From contig LSAX01000004.1 of NCBI GenBank assembly GCA_001557505.1, positions 3,286,001 to 3,350,000 of the forward strand: a DNA stretch of 64,000 nucleotides. Reading direction: 5' to 3'. Source of the stretch: Reticulascus tulasneorum (taxonomy: Eukaryota > Ascomycota > Sordariomycetes > Glomerellales > Reticulascaceae). The notes below the pieces were generated by a model, which was given only the letters and a program-made list of their open reading frames with translations, did no database searches and was not told where the DNA came from. Below, in pieces: positions 33,439-45,289 of this stretch. A program made the position numbers and the translations under genes. The number at the start of each line of letters is the position of its first letter. The stretch's first letter is position 1.

Positions 33439-36400
33439 ATGCGTTCCAGAGTTGAGCAGGCGCCTGCAGCTTCCTGCGTGATGAGCTCCCCGCTCCGACT
33501 CAGCAAAGCAATCCTCTTCTGCTGGCTCCTGCAAATCATCCCTCATCTCGTCTATACCTTGTGGGCTAATAAGTCTTGGCAAGACGAATCTTTACAACCG
33601 ATAATTGGTTCCAAACGCAAAGTGAATACCATGTCGGACGAGGAGGACTATGAGTACCAGTCTAGCAATGGCTCCCTTGGTCCCAAGATTGAATACAACC
33701 TCACTCCTACCCCCGTAAGCCAGCACGAACTCCTTGAAGAATCAGAAGGCAGTTACCTTCTGACCTTCTGCTTGGACGTCTGTGAGCCCGATTTACAGCT
33801 CGAACTCCATTTTCAGGATCACGTTGGAAATGAAAGTGGGAGATTGCTGGACAAGTACGACCTCCAGTGGGCATCTCCGCTCGGTGCCGGGGGTAGCTCG
33901 ACCATTTTCAGAGTTCCATCTAAATCGTATGTCGAATCAGGGCCAGCGTTTCAAGGAAGCCAGCCTAAATTCATCGCTTGTCGCCGACGTCAGGTCCTCG
34001 AACCGATGCACGGTGAGGCGGGATATACGAGGATCTGGCGCGAATTCTCCATCGAAGCTACTATCTTGCGAAACAAGGTTCTTAGAAGTCATGAGAACAT
34101 TGTAAAGCTCTTGTCGATCGACTTTGGTGCTAGGTTAACTAGACCAATGGAAGCACCGACGTTTCTGTACGAATACGCCGAGCTTGGCTGCCTGGCCACC
34201 TTCTTAGCCCAAGCTCGCAGAGCGAGGAGAAACCTCAACAATAACATACTGGCCAAACTGTGTATCGACGTTGGACAGGGGTTGGTCGCACTTCAGTCAC
34301 AAAACATTGCTCATCTGGATCTAAAGTACGTGTAGTAATCGCTCCTTCCCCTTAGACCACAGCCCTGCTAAACAATGACTAAATGATAAGGCCAGAGAAT
34401 ATCCTGATTATCCGAGGTGAAGGCAACGAAATCTCTGGCATAATTGCAAAGATTGCAGATTTCGGATGCGCTATGATCGACTCCTTGGGATATTACGGTG
34501 GCGGAACACGAGCTTGGATGCCTCCTGAGCAGCTTCGGATGCCAGTTGGCCCTGTTGCCGCTACCTTGAACGTTAGATTTAGGCAGGTACTAACATGGGA
34601 CCTCTATTCGTATGGGCTTATCGTGTGGTATATATTGAGAGCTGGAAAAATGGAGATTTCTGAGGAACACATAAGTTATGTCACGGCCGAGATCGCCAAA
34701 ATCGATTCTGAAGATGCAACACTTCGGCGAGTTGAGAATTCCTTGGACAGATTGGTTTCGGACAACAAGACAGACTCCAGTACATTTATGAATTCTGGCA
34801 GGGAATGCGTGGAGCATCTCATCAGACACGATCCAGATATGAGAGACCTGACCCAAGCATTACACGCCCTGTCTGATCTTTCATCAAGTACCAACAAACA
34901 GCTCACTGAGGACAAAGTACACTCCGCGTCCAACCCCATCCACGCATGTTATCGAGAAGATATAACATACGCAATGCGTGAGGGCTTTGTTGAAATATAT
35001 CATACCAACAATTCTTCTAGTGATGATGTTGTGTTTGAGAACTTCGCCGTGTTTCTTGAGCGCTTATCAAGAAGAATGAAGCTTTTCAAGGTGCGGGTTC
35101 CTATTATCTTACTATGGCCGAACACTGACAATGGCTGTTTGAAAGACACTTTCTCTCTTACAAAGCTTGGTTGAGGGTACTGAAAGACTCCCAATTTCGA
35201 TCCAACCTGCGTTAGATCAGTTACTGGATTCGGTCAGGGATATTGCCAATGCGCCTTTTACGTTGCGCCGGCAGTTGTTCTGGCATGAGGTATTGTTAAG
35301 TCGAAAGGCTTGCATCCAGCTCGCATTTTCTACCTCTCAAACCAATGGTGACGCCGAGTTCTGGATCTGCAAGGCAGTGAAGATAGAAGAATTATTCGGA
35401 GTCCCCACACATCTCAGAGTAGCGCAGCAGTTGTCGCTGAGGCTTTTGCCTTTGAACCCTCTCGAGGTGGGGGGACTGACACGAGCTTGGGGGACGTTAC
35501 CATCGACTGATATGGAAATCACAGCGAAGATGAATGCAATTTGTCTCGAAGAGGCAACAACCGCCATCCCCGATGGCGCACTATTGGAGAATTTCTATTC
35601 CAGATTTCGTGGAGATTGCTATGAGGGATTCTTCACAACCACTCCCCCGGACTTTCTCAAAGAGTTGGCCCAAGCTGCAAACCAGCCTGAAGTGTCTGAG
35701 CGACGAGGTATCTGGACTAAATGGGCGGCCAGGCGCTTGACAATTATAGGAGACACACTGGCCCACTATGCAGCTGCCTCGCCGCAACTAGCACACCTTT
35801 TGAGAATAGCCATTGAAGAGGCTCACTTGTCTCCATTGGAGTCCAATGACATGGGGCAGTCGCCAGTTGCTATTGCCTGTCACTTTGGCAACGCGTACGC
35901 TACAAACTATCTGCTGGACAAGGTGATCGTACAAGGTTTTTCAGACAAGCTATCAGATTCGCCCTTTTTGCCCTTTCTTTTCAATCTTCCGGAGAAAGAG
36001 CAGCTCTTCGTCTTTACAAAAGCAGTACAAAATTGCGGTTCAGTGCTGTCTCAGATCTATGATAGAGTGGAATCGGCGTTGACGATCAACCTCCTCCAAC
36101 AGGCTGTTTTGCTCAACAAACACTGGCTACCGACCCTTGTGTTGGAGCTGATTAATGGTGGACATATCGGCCAAAGAGAGGTCGAGAAGCTGCTGCTTTA
36201 TGGTATGGAGTCATGTGCGGCAATACACTCCACAAAGTATCTAAGTCGCTTTGCACAGCATTGGACGGATCTTGTGGCAAAGCCAATTAAGTACGAACCC
36301 CTGATCAAGATAGCTCTGACTGGGACTCGGCTTTTCTGGCGACTCGGAAATGGATCAAAGTTTTTCGACAACATGAAGTCAACAGTAACGTATCTTATCA

Positions 36401-39375
36401 ACAAGCAGGGTCTCAACAATGCCAGCTCCATGGTCTGGATCTGGATTCGTTGGGCAAGGAGATCTGGCTGTCCGGAGCTTATCCCCGTCCTGACTTCCCG
36501 ATTGCTTGATGAGTCGGAGCTCAGCGAAACAGAGAAGTTTCTGATCCCTCAAGGCGTAATGTGGAGTCTTGAAGATGAGGACTTCTCGTCAGCGGATCTG
36601 GCTGTAAGATACTTTTCTGGCAGAGCGGGTACTCGAGACAACGGCAATGTTCTCACAACTATTCCATTTCTTTTCTCATGTTTCATCAAGCACTTCCGCA
36701 TTTCTTCGTTCCAAGGGAGACAAAGAGTTCTGGGCTGGTTAATCGAGCATCATGCTGTCCTGAAAGCGACCGACTTACTGGCTCTCGTCGGCTGGGCATT
36801 CGGCGAAGACGAGTCCGACTGCTCGAGCCACGACTTTCATTATCTTCCAGCCGTTGAAGAGAGTGAGAAATCCCAAGCCATCAATGATGGAGAAGAACAG
36901 CAAGCAATGTCATTAGAAACCATACTGCAAAAGGCAAATTTCAGTCGGACGGAGTTATCGTACACAATATACGAATTCATCATGACTGAGGCGACGATTA
37001 AGCCTTTGGAGACGCTCTTAAACGCCATCAGGCGTCTGGGAAGCCATGACGTATCTTCGCTGCTGCATTACCCCCCATCAACCCTTAGTTTGACATGGGC
37101 TGGCCTAGACTGCTTTCTTGACTTGATCATCTCAACGCCCCTCAGATTTAAAGGCACAAGTTGGAGCGAACAAGTAATTTCTCTCTTCGCAAGACATGTT
37201 CGGGAGCCAGACGTAGCTGCCGTGCTGGATCATACGGAGGGCCTCTTTTTGACCAGAGCCGTGTACAGATCCGATATTCCTTTTCTGGAAGCCCTGGAGT
37301 CCCAAGAAGTATTCCGCACGTATATCGTATCTAAACCACACTGGATCAGCAAAGCCAGGATTGAGCTGGATGTCAGTCAGGCGCGGTGGGAGCGCTATAA
37401 AGCGCGGAACTTGAACGCCGCCCTTGAGAAGTACGAGTTCTCTGGCGATAACGGGTTACTCTACCCCCCCATCTCACCATCGCGTGCGCCGAATGAGATC
37501 GATGACATCAAAGTAGTAGTGGGTCAGCGGTCGAGAAAGACGTTCGAGGGGATTTCCACCTTGCTCAGGCGCTTTGGGAGCTACAGTGCAGTGAATCCGA
37601 GCGACGCATTCATGCAGGATGTTCGGGTCTTGGTGAATGCTTTGGCGGAGGTGGATGTCCGCCCCCTAATCCTCCAGCACTGTGTCTTTGGTTCCACCAT
37701 CTCTGATGCCGTCGAGGCAGCACCAAGCCTCCAGGCGCTGACACGGCTCTCAGGAATCATATCCGAGGTATTACAAGTCATTCGCCATCGAATGGAGAAC
37801 ATTGTGGCCGGAGAGTTTCCACGAATTGTGATGCACGATCGCTGGAGTGTGGGTGCACAGTATACTATCTCTTACCTGCTAGGTTCGCTCGAGTCGAGGG
37901 CCCAAGTGGAGGAGGCCGGTCTCAGCAACCCTGATCGGGTACCGGTAGCCAATTTCCAGCTCACGAGACGAAAGCTCCTGAAAGCACGAATGAAGCTTCA
38001 ACAGCTGAGCACATTGTTCCACACCCAGCTATGCCTGACGCTGGTGGACGAAACACTCCCTGTGCATCTGAGCCCGGGAGAGAAAAGCAGGTATTGGCTG
38101 CTGATATCGCTCGTCCAGTACAATGAGGATGGACGACACACACGGATTAATCCAGCCGAAGAGCTTTCTGTAGATGACAGGTTTCGGAAGTTGGTTGCTG
38201 GCTTGTCGCGGTGTCGACAACTTAATCTCACGACAGAAGACATAGGGACAGGCTTGGTCTCATCAACACCTTTAAGCAAAGAAACCATGGCTGAGGTTAC
38301 GGAACTGGAGCAAGAGCTCGGACTGATATTCCTCCACGGAGATTGGCTCAATAGCGGAGACGTTCTGCAGTTGGTGACGACTCATATTGGAGAAAGCCAT
38401 GGCCTATTTCTCATCATTCTTCTCGAAGCTTCAGCCCGGCTCAGACAACTTCAGCTTATACTTTTGGGTATAAGAGAATCCACATCACGAGGGACTACAT
38501 TACTTGCACAGTTTCTATCTAAAACGGCTGATCTGAAGCTTCGCATTGCTCATGCACTGACCGGGAGTATCCAACAAAGGTTCTTATTGCATGGCCTTCG
38601 ACCCGATCCAACGCAGCTCGTGCCTCGTTTCTTCAGCAAGCTAATCTGAAGAGAACATTTGGTAAGCGGGATTCTCTGTCGCGTATAGACCTCTAGACTG
38701 ACATGCTAAACGTAGTACGTTTCGATGCCATTTCATGACGGAATTGAAGAGTTGGCACCGCCAGCCGACGACCTCAATTACATGAGGCATGTGACTTACT
38801 ATATGATGGGCCAAAGCCCCGAGGCTTTGCAGCACGGAAATCTTTGGTATGAGTCTACAAGGCAAGGATATAAGAGAACCTATCATGGAGACGACCAATA
38901 TCTCTTCGACGAAGAGATGGATAAGAAAAATCTATTTTCTGGAAGGTTTTCTGGTCCGACGGCCGCATTGGACGAGATCGACTCTGCCGCCATGCAGTTG
39001 CTCTACGAAATGGCTGAGAGCAAATTGGGCCTCGGCCTTCGATTTCGTGAGAGGTGGACCATGGAGGATGGGTGGTTACTCTATCCAAATCTCAGGGGAG
39101 GGGATTGCGACTTGAATACCTTCGTTCATTCTCTCTTTACTGGCGAAGGACAACTGCACGACCAATTGATGAACCTGGAGGACGGAGCACCTGTTCTCGA
39201 ACTAGCAGGGTATGCCGCACCAGGCAGTCTTTGGACGAGATTACGGGAAATTCGCCTGGAGGCACCGATCATGAAGGATGTTGATATATTCCGTGTCTCG
39301 GCTGGTGTCACGTTAGGATTACCGCCATGTTTGTGTATCGGATTGAATCTCGAAGCGAGTCCGGCGTTGGGATAA
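33439..39375 (+). CDS. Very large kinase-domain protein with ankyrin-like region, last exon behind in-frame TGA
   Basis: Exons 33439-34325, 34391-35090 and 35146-38649 give 1696 residues up to TGA at 38647-38649. A start at 33631 (MSDEEDYEY) is an alternative; the longer form adds a hydrophobic stretch AILFCWLLQIIPHLVY. The kinase has a Gly-rich loop LGAGGSSTIF near residue 147 and HLDLKPENIL formed across intron 1 near 291. IADFGCAM (about 319) and AWMPPEQL follow, so the catalytic residues look intact (non-RD type). After it comes a long alpha-helical region with at least two ankyrin-like repeats near 730-790 (GDTLAHYAAAS, GQSPVAIACHFGNAYATNYLLD). A further exon (38716-39375, 219 residues) is joined in perfect phase by a 54-bp intron ending TGCTAAACGTAG if the TGA is passed. 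The substrate is unknown. Its neighbour is a HeLo-pseudokinase. Confidence 0.75.
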
Positions 39376-40661
39376 TCAGTACATGACGTCCAACATTCAG
39401 CCTCGGTTACATTATCGGTGGCACAACAGGATTGCAAGCTATGTTGCATGCGAACGCACGACAGATGCGTCTGCAGAGGTCTCTCTTCCCCCACTGGCAG
39501 ACATTTGTTTATCAATTTGCCTAGAGATAAATGATATTCGAGCATCAACATGCTCGCTTTCCGCAGCGGACATGGTTGCTGATGCTGGCAACCTCACTGG
39601 GGGGTTTGCGGGAAGGGGAAAAGGAAAAGGAAAAAAAAATAGGAGTCCGCACGAAAGATCATAGGGAAATCCGGTTAAGAAGATCAAGGTGTTACATAGT
39701 CTCAATCAGAGGGCGCCGGCGACCGAGCAGGCTTGGAGCTATCCCTATTCTTAAATTGCAACAAAACGCCCGCCAAGTCAATTATGCACCCCAGACACAA
39801 GCACAGAGCTTGTGGATAACAGAATACTCGCTGCCCGCGTTTTCTTTCGTCATCTAGCATATCGTAATTGTGGGTGACCCGTCGGCGGTTCTTTTTTGGA
39901 TTCGCCGCGCGCTTGATCCAACACAATTCTTGGTGTACCCATGATGGACACCAGGGTTTGCAGCAGTGTCGGTAGTTTGGGGGGGTGTCAGCGCGAGCCG
40001 CTGTGGGGGGTTCGGAATGCCTCCCATGGAAATCTGTAATTACGAACTACCAAAGTTCTAGTCGAGATGTTCAGGGGTCGGGTCAGGTCAGCTTACCGAC
40101 GCTAGTGACACTAACTTCCGATAATTATGTTTCCCCCTGCAGGCAGCCCGATTATGCTTATCAGACCAGTACCTGCGTATGGCGCACCATGGCGCACCCT
40201 CAGCTGTCTATCACACTATTGAATGCAGTGCCACGCTTGACGTGCCAGCTAATACGAATATTGGCTGGCCCTTACGAAGGACAGTCCCATTGACTGATAT
40301 TCCTGGGTCGATTGGCGACCGTATTTGGGCTGAAGGATCTCGGAGGCGCCACGACGCCGTCAGTGGCGTCAAGGTTGTATCTCCTCGCCTGCAGCCCTCA
40401 TGTTCTGGCCATGCTCTGGACCATGCCCCCCCTTGCAGCCCATCCGAGCAAGCCTCCCTACCTGGCATTGCACTTCTCGCACAAATGCTACAGAACCCCG
40501 CGAGCTCGCTCGCGAGGCGCTCGCTTCTCCTTCTGTCCGCTCTTCGTTCGCTCTACTGCCGTCGTCCTTCGTTTGCTCGGCCGGGTTTGTCTTGCTTGCT
40601 ACCGGGTTCTGAATGCCCTCATTTTTAATTTTCTTCCTAATTGGTCGGACCTAAGGCCGCA
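39376..40661. other. Intergenic region with repeat copy A and purine tract
   Basis: No gene is seen between the kinase gene and the fusion gene. It contains the hairpin repeat copy at 39525-39610, a G/A-rich tract near 39600-39645, and GC-rich sequence with CTCGCGAG-type short palindromes near 40500-40520. Confidence 0.55.
39525..39610 (+). repeat. Dispersed repeat, copy A (hairpin core)
   Basis: The core from 39539 reads CGAGCATCAACATGCTCG and is an inverted repeat of seven base pairs around a CAAC loop. It is followed by CTTTC, then a diverged GCAGCGGACATGGTTGC segment and a GGGGGGTTTGC end. The same order of blocks occurs at 46146-46231 in the same orientation, with 23 identical bases over the core. 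It may be a short non-autonomous element or a remnant of one. Confidence 0.7.
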
Positions 40662-43600
40662 ATGAGGTTCTGGTCCCTATCGGCGCTGGCGGTTTTGCCG
40701 GCCGTCGTCCACTCGCTAAGCTCCACCGATCAACTGCAGGATGCCGACGTCCCGCAGTCTGGCTACATGCCTAACCATAATATGGATCCGGCAAAGATGG
40801 GCAGCTACGCCTTGAACTGGTCCCGGACGTTTAACGCTGCCGAATCGTTCTTCGCGAAGCCCTTGGTTTGGACGCCACCTGGCTCAACCACCGAGCTGGT
40901 CATTGTTGTTTCCAACCAGAACATCGTGCGAGTTCTAAACTCTGTGACGGGCGTGGTGAGCTATACGCGCACCTTGATCCCCCCGTTCCAAGCATCTGAT
41001 AGCAACTGCGGCGATATTCAAAACACAATTGGCATTACAGGGACGCCAATCATCGACCCGGCCACGGACATCATGTACTTCTGGGCGAAAGGCTACAAAG
41101 GCGCCGTGGCAGGTCCGGTATCGACCATTGCTGGTACATTTCATGCGCAATCCAAGCCAGGCATGACACTCTAACTCACTTTCGCAGGCGAATATAAGCT
41201 TTACGCTCTGAGGCTCCCCGACCTGACCGATGCCCCAGGCTTTCCGGTCGGCATCGAAGGAAAATTTGCTAGTAATGATGATACGCGGTACTTTCTCGGC
41301 GGCACGGTTCTGCAGCGACCTAGTCTGGCTCTTGTAGGAAATTCAATCGTTGCAGGCTTTGGTGGTCATTGCGACAATTTTAACTACACAGGCATGCTGG
41401 TTACCGCGAGCAAGACTGTTAACGTCGGAGTCACGAATATCCAGGCTATGGTGGCACGACCTGGTATGGCACCCGGTGCGATTTCAAAACTAGTTCCTTT
41501 GACCACTAACTACATGCAGGAGCACCATCGCCGCAGCCATTGGATATCAATGTGGCACTCGGCGGTAAATCAGGTATTTGGCAATCGGGAATGGGTCTCG
41601 CTGTTGACAAGCCGAACGATCGTGTCTTTTTCGTTACCGGGTAAGATATCCTGCCCCATGGATAGGCTGCTGCCGAACACCATTAACACACGAGAAATGC
41701 AGCAATGGCCGTGGTCCGGGAGAACTGAAGGGTGCCAATGGCGTGCCTACAAGTGGCAAGACCAAGATCAGCACCCTAGAGCAAACCGTCGTGCAGTTTT
41801 CGGTCAACCCCTCGACCGGTGCACTCGAACAGAAGGATTGGTTCGCGCCTTTTGACTATGACAGTCTAAATGGCGCGGACAAGGATTTCGGCGCCTCCGG
41901 TGTCTCACTACTTGACCCAGGGACATTTTCAGGCGGAGGCGTGAGCCGCATCGCGGTGGCCGTGGGCAAAAACGGACAGGTGAGAGACTTGAGCAGGATG
42001 AATGAAGTGAGAGGACTCGATGCTGACGATTGGTGGTATTCAAGGTCTACGTAATGGATGCGAATAACCTGGGGGGTTTCAAAAATGGTAAGTTTGCGCG
42101 CAGAGCTCTTCAGGGGCAACATTTTCTGACTTTAATTTAGGCGATAGACAAGAGGACGGTGGTGAGTAAAAACACCGGGTTTCTTCGTCGCAGATATCAA
42201 ATCATTCTAACATCCCGGCTAGTCCTCCAAGTTATCAAATTCACTGGAGTGTCGTTCTTCAGCGGAGTGGCCAGCTATCCTCTAGAAGGAGGTTATATCT
42301 AGTGAGCACCATCCACCACCGTATCCAAGTATCAGCCCTGACTTTTGCGCAGTGTTTGCCCTACGGGCTCGGCATTATACGCCTACAAGTTCAGCATCAC
42401 CGATGGAAAGCCAACCTTCACCCTGGCCGGGAAAACTGCCCAAGTCTTCGCCGGGAAGGGCGTGCCGACGGTCACAAGTTTGAACAATCAAGCCGGCACT
42501 GGAATTGTAAGCTAATTGCACCATTGTTTGATCGCGGTGATAGAGACGGTTTGAACTGACACTCGTCAAGGTGTGGATGGCCGACATAAACCAAGGCTTG
42601 GTTGCATATAAGGCCGTGCCCGTCGACGGAGTTTTGGTGCCGTATACGTTGCCAGCCACCGGCCGTCTGGCAAAGTTTCAAAGACCTTCTTTCGGTAACA
42701 CCAGAGTCTACGTGATCCAGTCCAACAAACTCCTCGCTCTTGCTCCCCCAGGACCACTGCCCCAGGTGTCAAGCTCTTCCGTGGCGTCAACTGCGACAAC
42801 CTCGACTTCGTCTCCGGTTTCGAGCCCTTCAACGGTCTCCACAACGTCTTCTACTTCCGTGGCAACATCGACTACATCATCGACTGTACCAACATCGACT
42901 ACATCATCGACTACATCATCGACTGAACTTCCCACGTCAACATCAACTTCATCGTCGACAGAAGATCCCACGTCAACATTGACTACGTCGTCGACTGAAC
43001 CTCCTACGTCAACGTCGTCACCCAGCAGCTCGTCCATTTCGACGGATACAAGTGTCAGCACTTCTGTTGTAACATCGACAACCTGGATAACATCGACAAG
43101 CAGCACTGTGACGGAGGTCACTTCGACATCCTGGGTCGTCTCGACTACCACATCGAGCTCATCCTCCATACCCCCGCAGAACACCGAGACCTGCCTTTGC
43201 GAATGCCCTTGCACTTCAAGCACGTTCCCTAGCCCGTCGACAAGCTCTTCGACGATATCATCAACGGCTACCCCATCCACCAGCGCGACGACGTCACCAA
43301 GCTCCACCTCACCTGTCACAACCAGCTCCACCTCACCTGTCACAACCAGCTCTACCTCACTTGTCACAACCAGCTCTACCTCACTTGTCACAACCAGCTC
43401 AACCCCCCTTTCATCATCGACTGCGTCCTTCTCAACATCAACCAAGACCAGCACATCAGTCTACTCTGCACCTACGATACCGGCCGGCAAGCTGGTCACT
43501 CTCAATTGGAACATCGATTGGGTCAGGGCAGCTCCCGATGGATTTGCTCGGCCGTTCATCGGTGTCAACGGTCAATGGCCTTGCCCGCCTATCGTCGCGA

Positions 43601-45289
43601 ACCTCGGCGACACAATCAAGATCAACGTCTTCAACGCACTGGGCAACGAAAGTACTGCTATTCACTTCCACGGTCTTTTCCAAAAGGGCACCACCTTCGA
43701 GGATGGCCCGAGCATGGTGACCCAGTGTCCTATCCCTCCTGGCGAAAAGTTTGTGTATCAGTTCAGACTTCTTCAAACTGGTACCTACTGGTACCACTCT
43801 CACCACGGCGGACAGTACATCGATGGACTCCGAGGTCCGCTCATCGTTCGCGATCCGCAACCACCGTACGCCGCAGTCTTCCAAGACTATACCCTCACAC
43901 TCTCGGACTTGTATCATGACGAAGCCCCGTATCTGATCAACTATTTCCTGTCTGCCGAGAACACAGACGCGACTGGTGGCGCAGAACCTGTCCCGAATTC
44001 CGCCCTCATGAACGAGGGGCAGAATATCAAGTTCACAGTAGTACCTGGTAAGAGATACATGTTCCGGATCATCAACATGGGAGCCATCGCCGGCCAGTAC
44101 ATTCAATTTGATCAGCATACCATGACGATTATTGAAGTGGATGGCGTCTACACCCAGCCCCAGGAGGTCAGCCAGCTGTTTGTTGCCGTTGCTCAAAGAT
44201 ACGTCGTCATTGTCAATACCAAGGCGGATAGCAGCAAGAACTTCGCGATTGTTTCATCGATGAATTCCGACATGTTTGGCTCTAGCATTACACCGGATGG
44301 CATGCAGCCCACGGTAAGCTCTCCCCAAAGCTCGGGACTCCCGTGATATGTGCTGACGAATTTCCAGACAACAGGGTGGCTCGTATACGATGCTGCAAAG
44401 CCCCTACCGCCACCATTCAGCCTTGCGATCCAACCTTTCGACGACTCGTTGTTGACCCCCTTGGATAATGAGCCGGTGTTGAATCCACCTACACAGACGT
44501 AAGTTTTGACCCTTCGATGAACGTGGGTGTTGCGGTTTAGCTAAGACGGTATTCCTGAGCAGCGTATTCCTCACTGCGAGCTTCGGGTCAAATCTCCAAG
44601 GCTCTACTAGAGGTTTCTTCAACGGCCTGTCTTACGTGCCGCAGAAAGTGCCAACACTGTACACGGCACTGACGGCACCTGCCGACGTGCTCACCAACCC
44701 TGCAATCTATGGCAGGGCCGCGAACCCAATTATCCTTTCATATGGCGCTGTTGTCGAGATAAACATCAACAATCACGACTCGAGGGCTCACCCCTTCCAC
44801 TTGCACGGCCACACCTTCCAACTTATCAACAGAGGTGAAGGTGGTCCGAACTTCCCTGGATTATTCGATACACCCTACTCTCCGATGAAACGCGACACAA
44901 TTACTGTATACGCTGAGTCTTCTGCTACTTTGCGATTCAAAGCAGACAACCCGGGTATCCAGTTGTTCCACTGTCACACCGAATGGCATGTGGAGAGCGG
45001 TCTCACATTGACTTTCATCGAGGCGCCAGCTGAATTGCAGGCATCCGCCCCGTACATTCCTGCCAGCCACAGGGTTGTGTGCGATAACTATGGCATCTTG
45101 AGAAAAGGCAACGCGGCTGGAAATAACAAGAACTGGTTGGATCTCACCGGCGCGAATACTGAGCCGCCTCTCAACAACTGGGGGTAAGTTACCCATTTGT
45201 CCTGACCTTGCAGGTGCGCAAGATCAACTGTCTGTACTTAAGGCTAACCGCGACCGTGTAACAGTGCTCTAGTAAACCCTCCATCATAG
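40662..45289 (+). CDS. Secreted fusion: PQQ-like beta-propeller, Ser/Thr linker, multicopper oxidase
   Basis: Twelve exons (40662-41133, 41188-41463, 41520-41640, 41703-41979, 42045-42087, 42141-42161, 42223-42301, 42353-42506, 42571-44313, 44368-44498, 44563-45183, 45265-45289) make 1320 residues, every phase agreeing. A signal peptide (MRFWSLSALAVLPAVVHS) leads. Residues 20-545 resemble fungal quinoprotein-like propellers, with repeats such as IGITGTPIIDPATDIMYF and GIWQSGMGLAVDKPNDRVFF. Residues 547-785 are a Ser/Thr-rich, mucin-like linker with one CLCECPC cluster. Residues 786-1320 are a whole multicopper oxidase: HFHGLF near 845, WYHSHHGG near 889, HPFHLHGHTF near 1182 and HCHTEWHVESGL near 1242. 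These provide all type 1, 2 and 3 copper ligands. The N-terminal MCO segment looks closer to Fet3-like ferroxidases than to classical laccases. The linker and the oxidase lie in the single exon 42571-44313, so the join is coded, not an annotation artefact. Confidence 0.85.
43300..43404 (+). repeat. 24-bp coding minisatellite in the fusion-gene linker
   Basis: Four 24-bp units (43300-43323, 43324-43347, 43348-43371, 43372-43395) plus a 9-bp partial unit encode the eight-residue repeat SSTSPVTT or SSTSLVTT. Units 1-2 and 3-4 form two identical pairs that differ from each other by two C/T changes. In-frame unit changes would alter linker length without disturbing the flanking domains. Confidence 0.92.

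Noticed and set aside
42708..43454. 248-codon Val/Asp-rich frame on the minus strand
   Set aside because: It is the mirror of the Ser/Thr-rich linker of the fusion gene. Repeated TCG/ACA codons read in reverse give Val/Asp and no stops, so it is not an independent gene.
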